Positions 1 to 5,230 of a stretch of DNA of 5,407 nucleotides are shown here, in pieces. Position numbers and translations under genes: made by a program. Source of the DNA: Bacteroidota bacterium (lineage in GTDB: Bacteria; Bacteroidota; Bacteroidia; Bacteroidales; VadinHA17); the NCBI GenBank assembly GCA_030628785.1, contig DAOVQI010000256.1, positions 1 to 5,407 of the forward strand. Direction: 5' to 3'. The notes below the pieces were generated by a model. The model was not told the origin of the DNA. It saw nothing but the letters and a program-made list of their open reading frames with translations, and did no database searches. Each line of letters begins with the position of its first letter. The stretch's first letter is position 1.

Positions 1-67
1 ATTCTAAATTAAACTATGTTCACAAATCGATAATTTATCAATCGTCTACAACGAAAATATTCTGTGT

Positions 68-87
68 GGCTACATTAGGCTACAATA
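68..87. repeat. 10-bp imperfect tandem duplication (GGCTACATTA / GGCTACAATA)
   Basis: Two adjacent 10-mers differ at a single base. A related CTACA-containing word (GTCTACAACG) lies at 44-53, so CTACA recurs at 46-50, 70-74 and 80-84. The duplication sits just upstream of the GC hairpin at 93-105. On the minus strand each copy contains GTAG, the tetranucleotide that marks REP elements. Whether this is REP-derived, a protein-binding repeat or chance cannot be told from one copy. Confidence 0.45.
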
Positions 88-92
88 GTATA

Positions 93-117
93 ACCGCTAC
101 GCGGTATTTTTCTTTTT
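93..117 (+). terminator. Rho-independent terminator-like hairpin, plus strand
   Basis: A perfect 5-bp GC-rich stem ACCGC (93-97) and GCGGT (101-105) closes a TAC loop. It is followed by a T-rich run at 107-117 interrupted by one C. The stem can lengthen by two A-T pairs if one A is bulged. This is the expected shape of an intrinsic terminator for a plus-strand gene ending left of the window. No such gene is visible, so a REP-type palindrome is an alternative. The short stem limits certainty. Confidence 0.45.
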
Positions 118-382
118 AGTATCTATTCACTGAAAAGCCAAAACTACGCATTTCCCGAATGAGCCCTTTTTATTTAATCAAAAATGTTGCAGTTATCTAA
201 ATACTATTACTTTAATTATAATGTTTTTTGTTACTCGCACCCTCAAGGCCGCCGCTCAAAGCTGCTCGTGAACCTTCATGCCTTAGTCCTTATTATACAG
301 TGCAATGCATGAATTATTTTCATTATTATTTGTGCAATTTCTTTTGCATGAAGGTTTCATTTATAGTAATTTAAGTTTGTTT
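118..382. other. Non-coding intergenic region with GC-rich block and paired dyads
   Basis: No convincing ORF is present. From about 235 to 285 the sequence turns clearly GC-rich inside otherwise AT-rich DNA. Next to it AACCTTCATGC (271-281) has a perfect 11-bp inverted copy, GCATGAAGGTT (346-356). Each arm is also a small dyad by itself: TGAA-CC-TTCA at 269-278 and ATGAA-GGT-TTCAT at 348-360. GTGCAAT (300-306 and 332-338) and GCATGAA (307-313 and 346-352) are also repeated directly. The region lies downstream of the minus-strand lipoprotein gene, so the long inverted repeat could form the 3' structure of its transcript. It could also be the remnant of a small non-autonomous element, although no target-site duplication was seen at its edges. 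Confidence 0.4.
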
Positions 383-1615
383 TTAGTCTTGAACACAGCG
401 CACCGAAAAACCACTTTCCTTTAAGAAACCAGTGCGGTTTATACCGGTATTTGTCTCTTTGGATAAAAACCGGCACCGGGCAAAATCATTACTGGCCTCT
501 GTAGAACTCCAAAAGTATGCGGAAGTGCCCAAATCGTAGAAAGCTCCGGTGTAAAAACGATAGCCTGCAAGCAAAGCTTCAAAACGTGAATTTCCATCAA
601 TTGATAATTGAATGCCCTGGTCTGTTCCTCTCCAACCTGTGTTATCCGCTTGTACCTGTGTCATTCCAAGATATATTTCAAGTTCTTTCCACTCGGAATC
701 AGTTGGCAAATGCCATCCGGCCGGACAAACATTTTTAGCTGTTTCCCATGTGTATAATCTGCCATACGTTTCAACATAGGTGACACTATCGTCTTTATAA
801 TACCATGAACCGTTACTTGTATAAAAATTCAGATTTTCTGCCATCCACCATTGTTCTCCTATTTCTATTGTTTTATAAATTTGTCCATCACGGGAATCGT
901 TTAGCATACCATAGGTTTTGAAAGTTATTTCATTACCATATCCGGTTCCTGCACTATTTGTGGCATAGGCTCTTACATAATAGGTTGTATTGGGAGTTAA
1001 GCCTGTGATGGAGCTTGTGAAACTGCCTGTTCCGCTTCCATCGGTAGTAAATGCATCTGCTATTGTCGGGTTTTGGGAGTTGCTCCAGCAAACACCCCGG
1101 GTAGTAATTGGGGCTCCACCATTTGCAGTAGCATTTCCACCACTTGTAGCTGAATTCCATGTTATGTTACTAATTACAGTAGTGCTTATTGTAGGTAAAG
1201 TATCGGAAGTAGAAAAACTTGTTTCATTTCCGTAAACCGTTTCCTCACTGTTTGTTGCATAAGCTTTTACGTAATAAGTAATGCCTGGTGATAAATTTGT
1301 TAATCTACTGGTAAAACTGCCCGCGGAGTTATTTGAACCTAATTGGGTCTTTGTTGAAACACTAACCGTTGGATTTTGTGATGTTGACCAGCAATGTCCG
1401 TGTTCATTTATACCCTTTTCTCCTGCGTCAATAATCACTCCCTTAACAGTAGCAGTCGTTGTGGTGGTATCCGTTATTTCACCTGTTGTAATTTTGAGTA
1501 TTTTTTCATGCTCAATTTTTTCGCAGGCATAAATAAAAATAAAGAAAACTATTGCTATTAGGGTAAAGAGTATGTGGAAGTTTTGTATCAGCCTTATTTT
1601 TTGCCTAATAATCAT
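383..1615 (-). CDS. Putative surface lipoprotein with two FnIII-like repeats and a C-terminal FISUMP domain
   Basis: This 410-aa protein begins with a positively charged stretch (RQKIR), then a hydrophobic segment at about 13-30, and a lipobox-like I-Y-A-C with Cys31 as the probable lipidated residue. Tyr at -2 is unusual. Acidic residues E32, E35 and E37 follow the Cys, faintly like Bacteroidota lipoprotein export signals. Residues ~42-136 and ~141-235 are two related beta-rich repeats (CWSxSQNPT at 75-83 and 176-184; YYV[KR]AYATNS at 114-123 and 212-221). Residues ~240-410 match the FISUMP domain: DGQIYKTIEIG with QWWMAENLN (243-263), YGRLYTWETA (284-293), CPAGWHLPTDSEWK (297-310), YFWSST (367-372) and the terminal GFSVRC. 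FISUMP proteins are typically surface-exposed and of unknown biochemical role. The start is the only Met before the signal sequence. No Shine-Dalgarno site is evident. It is the last of three co-oriented genes encoding exported products. Confidence 0.9.
   Translation of the reverse strand: MIIRQKIRLIQNFHILFTLIAIVFFIFIYACEKIEHEKILKITTGEITDTTTTTATVKGVIIDAGEKGINEHGHCWSTSQNPTVSVSTKTQLGSNNSAGSFTSRLTNLSPGITYYVKAYATNSEETVYGNETSFSTSDTLPTISTTVISNITWNSATSGGNATANGGAPITTRGVCWSNSQNPTIADAFTTDGSGTGSFTSSITGLTPNTTYYVRAYATNSAGTGYGNEITFKTYGMLNDSRDGQIYKTIEIGEQWWMAENLNFYTSNGSWYYKDDSVTYVETYGRLYTWETAKNVCPAGWHLPTDSEWKELEIYLGMTQVQADNTGWRGTDQGIQLSIDGNSRFEALLAGYRFYTGAFYDLGTSAYFWSSTEASNDFARCRFLSKETNTGINRTGFLKESGFSVRCVQD
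911..1492 (-). repeat. Two tandem FnIII-like coding repeats inside the lipoprotein gene
   Basis: Protein residues ~42-136 and ~141-235 repeat with a period of about 98-101 residues. Both share a CWS-S-QNPT motif mid-domain, a GSFTS strand, and an L-P-TYYV[KR]AYATNS strand ending in a YGNE turn. Such repeats are a common spacer module between the lipid anchor and a terminal domain in Bacteroidota surface proteins. They are diverged enough that recent duplication is unlikely. Confidence 0.8.
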
Positions 1616-1648
1616 GTGAAAGTTTTAATTAGATATGAATAGCTAAAT

Positions 1649-1661
1649 ATGCTAATAGCAT
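1649..1661. promoter_or_regulatory. Short palindrome upstream of the lipoprotein gene
   Basis: ATGCTA-A-TAGCAT is a perfect 6-bp dyad about a single central base, 34 bp upstream of the lipoprotein start codon. An imperfect outer pairing (GAATA before it, TATTC after it) extends the symmetry. It could be an operator for a dimeric regulator or a small RNA hairpin. In AT-rich DNA a chance dyad is also possible. Confidence 0.25.
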
Positions 1662-1739
1662 GATTTATTCATTTTAAATCAAATAACTTTTCGTTAGTAA
1701 TTAATGTAACTTTGCTATAGGCTTCACTTTGTTATTGTT

Positions 1740-1776
1740 CAACCACTGACAGGATTTACAACCTCTGTCAGGGTTG
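1740..1776 (-). terminator. 3' hairpin / palindromic repeat downstream of the caspase-like gene
   Basis: CAACC (1740-1744) pairs with GGTTG (1772-1776) and CTGACAG (1746-1752) pairs with CTGTCAG (1765-1771). Together they give a 12-bp stem with one bulged A at 1745 and a 12-nt loop. It starts 14 nt after the stop codon of the caspase-like gene, so it probably shapes that transcript's 3' end. No U tract follows in the direction of transcription, so it is not a textbook intrinsic terminator. CCTGACAG...CTGTCAGG palindromes recur between genes in many Bacteroidota as dispersed repeats (from memory, not checked), which is an alternative reading. Confidence 0.5.
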
Positions 1777-1790
1777 CCACGCAATTTGTT

Positions 1791-2927
1791 TTATTTTTTA
1801 ATAAAAATAAAATCTCCTCCTTCATCACCTACATTTTGAATATCTCCATATTGTGGAAGTACATCGCTGTTATTTATTACAGCCATCCTGAAGCTGCTGA
1901 ATAATTGTTCAGAAGAAAGATATTTCTTATTGTTTGTTGACAACCTGTCTATCAAGAACCTGATAAAAGCGCTCCGGTCGGGAACTTCAGTCAGCGTACC
2001 GCTTGTCATGGCTTTGCGGCTGGGTAGTTCATAAAGTTTGTTAATTGCTTTGGAAGCATCAAGAAATGCACCTCTTGCTTTAAATATTGAACCGCTAAAA
2101 CAGGCATCTGAAATTACTAAAGTATGTTTTGATTTTATTTCTCTTAAATAGTCGCACAGGGCACTATTGCGGAACCATGCTGACTTACCTGTTCTTCTTG
2201 CATCAGTTGGTAACCAGTAACCAATGTTTGCTTCTTTATCCCACCAGCCATGTCCTGCATAAAATATCAGTAAATTATCGTTAGGCGTAACTTTTCGGGC
2301 TAAATCGTCCAGGGCGTTTATTATATCATCCCTTCTGGCATCTTTGATCAACTTAATGTTTTCCTTTTCAAACGTATAGTTATCTGTAAGGGTGTTATAC
2401 AATTTTTCAGCATCCTTTATAGGATTATCAAGAGAAGTAAGGCGGGGATCTTCATATTTGTTCACCCCGATTATCAAACCGTAATATCTCGATTCCTGTT
2501 CCACTTTTTCGGCAAGGGACAAGATTTTTGGGATATATTCAACCAAAAATTTTGTCTCTGCAATGTTATCCAGGCTATCCATAGCAATGATTGATATTTC
2601 ATTATCACCTGGCATTAAGGGTATTCTTGCCATAAAAATTCCATCATTTGGGACTTCAGTTTTCTCTTCATTAATAAATAATGAGTTGATACCGCTTTTA
2701 TCGGATACCTTGCCTATTAAGTTTAGTATATTTTCTTCAATGGTTGGTTTTGTTTCCCTTTTAATATCAGGAGAAACCAGGGTAATTGTTGGGGGTGTTA
2801 TATCCTTTTCGATTTTGGGTTTGTTGTTAATATGGATAGTCGCTTTCTTGCTGCTTACTACTTGTGCCTGGGTTACAGAGTAACAGAAAGTAAAAAGGAA
2901 CATAAAAAAGATTGATTTAGTTCTCAT
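1791..2927 (-). CDS. Exported caspase-like (peptidase C14) cysteine protease with N-terminal Ig-like domain
   Basis: This 378-aa protein has a clear Sec signal peptide (hydrophobic 6-18, likely cleavage after VTQA, residue 21). Residues ~45-131 form a probable Ig-like beta domain (PPTITLVSPD start, PGDNEISIIAMD strand). The caspase-fold domain runs from ~148 to the end: YGLIIGVNKYED (149-160), the strand LLIFYAGHG with catalytic His226, and LVISDACFSG with catalytic Cys276. Both dyad residues are intact. Asp274, two residues before the Cys, matches the metacaspase arrangement (D-x-C), whose S1 pocket accepts Arg or Lys; basic P1 specificity is therefore inferred. The C-terminus carries GDEGGDFIF, a usual closing strand of bacterial caspase-like proteins. 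The signal peptide places the enzyme outside the cytoplasm, unlike caspase-like proteins in cytoplasmic defence systems. The start is chosen because it gives a complete signal peptide; no Shine-Dalgarno site is seen. It lies between two other exported-protein genes on the same strand. Confidence 0.92.
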   Translation of the reverse strand: MRTKSIFFMFLFTFCYSVTQAQVVSSKKATIHINNKPKIEKDITPPTITLVSPDIKRETKPTIEENILNLIGKVSDKSGINSLFINEEKTEVPNDGIFMARIPLMPGDNEISIIAMDSLDNIAETKFLVEYIPKILSLAEKVEQESRYYGLIIGVNKYEDPRLTSLDNPIKDAEKLYNTLTDNYTFEKENIKLIKDARRDDIINALDDLARKVTPNDNLLIFYAGHGWWDKEANIGYWLPTDARRTGKSAWFRNSALCDYLREIKSKHTLVISDACFSGSIFKARGAFLDASKAINKLYELPSRKAMTSGTLTEVPDRSAFIRFLIDRLSTNNKKYLSSEQLFSSFRMAVINNSDVLPQYGDIQNVGDEGGDFIFIKK

Positions 2928-2958
2928 GACAATTAAGATTTAATGTTACACCGCTTAA

Positions 2959-2982
2959 TCTCCCCCTGTTTTTAGGGGGAGA
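2959..2982. repeat. Perfect C5/G5 hairpin upstream of the caspase-like gene
   Basis: TCTCCCCCT (2959-2967) and AGGGGGAGA (2974-2982) form a perfect 9-bp stem with a GTTTTT loop. A second G5 tract (2989-2993) follows, so the C tract has two possible partners and alternative foldings exist. The hairpin ends 31 bp upstream of the caspase-like start codon, in its probable leader, and about 113 bp after the stop of the preceding gene. No U tract follows on either strand. It may be a dispersed repeat or a leader structure affecting translation or transcript processing. Confidence 0.55.
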
Positions 2983-3095
2983 AAAAGAGGGGGTAATGTG
3001 TACAATCGTATTAAAATAATTCTAAATCATATATTATTCAGAACACAATCATTAATAACAATACCTGCAATATTTTAAAACAGAACTATATCTTC

Positions 3096-3908
3096 TTAAA
3101 AACGATAACTCAATGAAACCATAGGTTTTTTAAAACATGGATTATAGCTTGATCCAATTGAAAAACCTTTTATATTTTTTAATGCTAATGTTTTATTCTT
3201 TTTACCGGCTGATACGGCAACCCAGATAATGTCCGTTACCCAAATTCCGATTGCGGAATAAGCAAGAATCTTGGATATATTGTCTTCAGTAAGGGAATTA
3301 TCAAAAAGTTTTTTACTTTCTTCAATGTCATATGAGTCAATATAATTATTATAACTTGTAACAGCTTTTTTATTATAAATTATGGAGGTTGCTATACATC
3401 CGTAACCTGCAAGCCCGATGATCCAGTATGGTTTTCCTGAATGAACCCTGGTAAGTCCCGCACCCGGTAAAATGGTTGACGATAAAATTAATCCCCCTGT
3501 ATTAAAGTGAGATGTAGCCTCTTTTTTTTCTTCTGCTAATGCTATCCTTTCCGTTTTAACCTCAAAGGAGATATTTTCGTCAAGGATTATATTATCGTTT
3601 TGTAAATCCCATGTAATTCTCTTATTGATACCACCTCTGATATTATCTCCAATATCGCCGGATAATGATTGTGCATTTATCCGGCGCCCTGATGAGTTGG
3701 TTATTACAACCCACACACGAAACAAATCGGTTTGTTTATAGTTCAAAATATCATATTCAATGTGCACTTTATTATCTGCGAATTCTACTTTTCGTAAGGG
3801 TATTTTGATCTCTCTCTGACCAAAAACATTTATTATCTGAATAAATAAGATGAAAAAAATAAATCCCCTGAAACAACTCACTTTTATATCTGCGATTTTA
3901 TTAATCAT
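3096..3908 (-). CDS. Exported protein of unknown function with beta-sandwich-like N-terminus and hydrophobic segments (possibly DUF5683-like)
   Basis: This 270-aa protein begins with a signal sequence (hydrophobic 15-29, possible cleavage near FG-QRE at 30-31). Residues ~33-120 alternate in a beta-strand pattern (KVHIEYDIL, FRVWVVITNSSG, RITWDLQ, ISFEVKTER), like a small Ig/FnIII-type domain. Then come hydrophobic stretches at ~138-156, with a STILPGAG motif resembling the S-x-x-PG-x-G signature of DUF5683-type Bacteroidota proteins, at ~161-178, and at ~214-233. The C-terminus (~249-270) looks like two beta strands ending in SLSYRF, with the aromatic terminal residue common in outer-membrane strands. 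I do not recognise a specific family with certainty. A GGAG lies 12 nt upstream of the ATG, somewhat far for a Shine-Dalgarno site. It is the first of the three minus-strand genes and may share their transcription; no enzymatic motif is visible. Confidence 0.8.
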   Translation of the reverse strand: MINKIADIKVSCFRGFIFFILFIQIINVFGQREIKIPLRKVEFADNKVHIEYDILNYKQTDLFRVWVVITNSSGRRINAQSLSGDIGDNIRGGINKRITWDLQNDNIILDENISFEVKTERIALAEEKKEATSHFNTGGLILSSTILPGAGLTRVHSGKPYWIIGLAGYGCIATSIIYNKKAVTSYNNYIDSYDIEESKKLFDNSLTEDNISKILAYSAIGIWVTDIIWVAVSAGKKNKTLALKNIKGFSIGSSYNPCFKKPMVSLSYRF

Positions 3909-4240
3909 GTAAATTGAAAACTCCGTTAGAATAAATTAAGAAAAAAATCATAAATATTATTTCGAAAGTTGAAAGAAACTTATTGAGGATTAAAGGTATA
4001 ATTTTTTTTTATTCATGTCAATATTTCATCCACGATTTAACTTTGTTGGTGGTTGTAACCGAACACGAAATGAATACAATTTATATCATTTTTCGTATAA
4101 AGGTTACGATACTATCTTAAACGTAATTCTTTATGTAATAGTTACGTTAACAAAGAAATAACGGGGAAAAACGACTCGGAGAGTCGTTCTACAATTATTT
4201 GATAATAAATGGTAACTTACGTTCTAATTATGTAACAGAT
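3909..4240. promoter_or_regulatory. Divergent intergenic region between the envelope genes and the PLP enzyme gene
   Basis: These 332 bp separate two divergently transcribed genes, so they should hold promoters for both. On the plus strand TAACTTTG (4038-4045) fits the Bacteroidota -7 element TAnnTTTG, but no matching -33 TTG is at the right distance, and the same octamer occurs at 1707-1714 with no gene after it. No TAnnTTTG is visible on the minus strand. A T9 run lies at 4002-4010. TTACGT occurs at 4142-4147 and 4217-4222, inverted at 4121-4126, with TTACGA at 4104-4109. The GTAG-footed hairpin at 4170-4192 is listed separately. Confidence 0.35.
4170..4192 (-). repeat. REP-like palindrome with GTAG foot
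   Basis: AACGACTC (4170-4177) and GAGTCGTT (4181-4188) form a perfect 8-bp stem around a GGA loop. The next four bases, CTAC (4189-4192), read GTAG on the minus strand directly before the stem. GTAG or GGAG before a compact hairpin is the signature of REP elements mobilised by RAYT (Y1-family) transposases. Read on the minus strand the stem also runs into a TTTTT tract, so it could terminate antisense transcription. It lies 48 bp upstream of the chosen PLP enzyme start, in its leader. No RAYT gene is in the window. Confidence 0.6.
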
Positions 4241-5191
4241 ATGAATCAAAAAATCCCACAATACGAAGATATTCTTAGTGCTCATCAAAGAATAAAGAAT
4301 TACATCCATCAAACCCCTGTTTTACAATCCGGTGGTATAAATAGAATTTTGGGTTGCGATCTTTTTTTTAAATGTGAAAATTTTCAGAAAGTAGGTGCTT
4401 TTAAGTTTCGGGGTGCCTGCAACGCGGTTTTTTCCTTGTCCGATGACCAGGCAAAAAATGGAGTTGCAACCCATTCCTCGGGTAATCATGCTGCAGCCCT
4501 TGCACTGGCAGCCAAATTAAGAGGGATTAAAGCATATGTTGTGATGCCTGAAACTTCTTCAAAAGTTAAGATAATTGCTGTTACCGGTTATGGAGCCGAG
4601 ATCACATATTGCAAACCTACACTTGAAGCCAGGGAGAGCACCCTGGATAAAGTTGTGAAGGAAACAAATGCTCAGTTTATTCATCCATATGATAATTTTC
4701 AGGTAATTTGTGGACAGGGAACCGCTTCAAAGGAATTTCTGGAGGAAATTCCGGATTTGGATTATGTGGTTACTCCGGTCGGAGGAGGGGGCTTATTAAG
4801 CGGTACCGTAATCACAGTTCGGGCTCTCAGCCCAAACACAAAAGTAATAGCGGCTGAACCTAAAAATGCGGATGATGCCTGGCGCTCTTTTAAATCAGGG
4901 AAATTAGTTCCATCAATAAATCCTGATACGATAGCAGATGGATTATTAACATCGTTAAGCCCGCTTACCTTTAAAATTATCCAGGAAAAGGTGGATGATA
5001 TAATCACCGTCAGGGAAGATACCATTATTCGTGCCATGAGAATGATCTGGGAAAGGAAAAAAATTATTGTGGAACCATCCGCTGCAGTTACTTTGGCGAT
5101 CGTTATTGAAAACCCGGATCAATTTAAGGGGAAAAGGGTTGGATTGATTTTAACAGGAGGTAACGTTGATTTGGAAAACTTGCCTTTTTAA
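4241..5191 (+). CDS. PLP-dependent threonine/serine dehydratase, serine racemase-like (fold type II)
   Basis: From the ATG at 4241 the product is 316 aa. The reading frame stays open to a TTG at 4199, but those 14 residues do not resemble the family N-terminus. Catalytic Lys is K55 in AFKFRGA; SSGNH (79-83) contacts the cofactor and substrate; GGGG (181-184) holds the PLP phosphate; TGGN (305-308) lies near the pyridine nitrogen. AAEPKNADD (204-212) matches the divalent-metal site of eukaryotic-type serine racemase (E206, A210, D212). Substrate-contact residues S80, R131 and S238 appear to align with human serine racemase at a constant offset of four (alignment from memory). The enzyme should deaminate L-Thr/L-Ser to 2-oxo acid and ammonia in the cytoplasm, and may racemise serine; sequence alone does not separate these. 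There is no C-terminal ACT regulatory domain, so it is not the classic feedback-inhibited biosynthetic IlvA. No Shine-Dalgarno site is visible. Hairpins lie on both sides. Confidence 0.9.
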   Translation: MNQKIPQYEDILSAHQRIKNYIHQTPVLQSGGINRILGCDLFFKCENFQKVGAFKFRGACNAVFSLSDDQAKNGVATHSSGNHAAALALAAKLRGIKAYVVMPETSSKVKIIAVTGYGAEITYCKPTLEARESTLDKVVKETNAQFIHPYDNFQVICGQGTASKEFLEEIPDLDYVVTPVGGGGLLSGTVITVRALSPNTKVIAAEPKNADDAWRSFKSGKLVPSINPDTIADGLLTSLSPLTFKIIQEKVDDIITVREDTIIRAMRMIWERKKIIVEPSAAVTLAIVIENPDQFKGKRVGLILTGGNVDLENLPF

Positions 5192-5197
5192 TTCAAT

Positions 5198-5230
5198 ATT
5201 CGTCAGACCACTCCAAGTGGTCAGACGAAT
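5198..5230. terminator. Bidirectional terminator-like hairpin between convergent genes
   Basis: ATTCGTC (5198-5204) pairs with GACGAAT (5224-5230) and GACCACT (5206-5212) pairs with AGTGGTC (5216-5222). They enclose a CCA loop, with a single A-A mismatch (5205/5223) in the stem. The hairpin starts 6 nt after the PLP enzyme stop and its far edge touches the stop codon of the convergent EEP gene, so both mRNAs would end in it. U tracts are weak on both sides. On the minus strand its core ACTTGGAG resembles ACTCGGAG in the hairpin at 4170-4188, so it may also be repeat-derived. Confidence 0.6.

Noticed and set aside
3..119. Plus-strand frame open from the left edge for 38 codons, ending in TAG at 117-119.
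   Set aside because: The predicted peptide has no recognisable motif, spans the tandem CTACA repeat and the terminator-like hairpin, and its composition looks non-coding.
235..281. Integron attC-like site in the GC-rich block.
   Set aside because: The core sites GTTRRRY and RYYYAAC are not found in the needed arrangement, and no integrase or cassette structure is present.
1707..1714. TAACTTTG on the plus strand, matching the Bacteroidota -7 promoter element.
   Set aside because: It has no proper -33 element and no plus-strand gene follows. It shows that this octamer arises by chance here.
2563..2883. Plus-strand 106-codon hydrophobic ORF opposite the caspase-like gene.
   Set aside because: It is antisense to the Ig-like and signal-peptide region of a clear gene; the hydrophobicity comes from the complement of charged codons.
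1791..2927. Caspase-like gene as part of a cytoplasmic anti-phage or CRISPR-associated (CHAT/Craspase-like) system.
   Set aside because: The protein has a signal peptide, and there is no CRISPR array, nucleotide cyclase, gasdermin or effector gene nearby.
4199..4240. TTG-initiated N-terminal extension of the PLP enzyme.
   Set aside because: The 14 extra residues do not look like the family N-terminus, TTG is a poor start, and the ATG at 4241 gives the usual family length and beginning.
4762..5037. Minus-strand 91-codon ORF within the PLP enzyme gene.
   Set aside because: It lies entirely opposite the well-conserved coding sequence of the PLP enzyme, has no recognisable motif, and is an antisense shadow.
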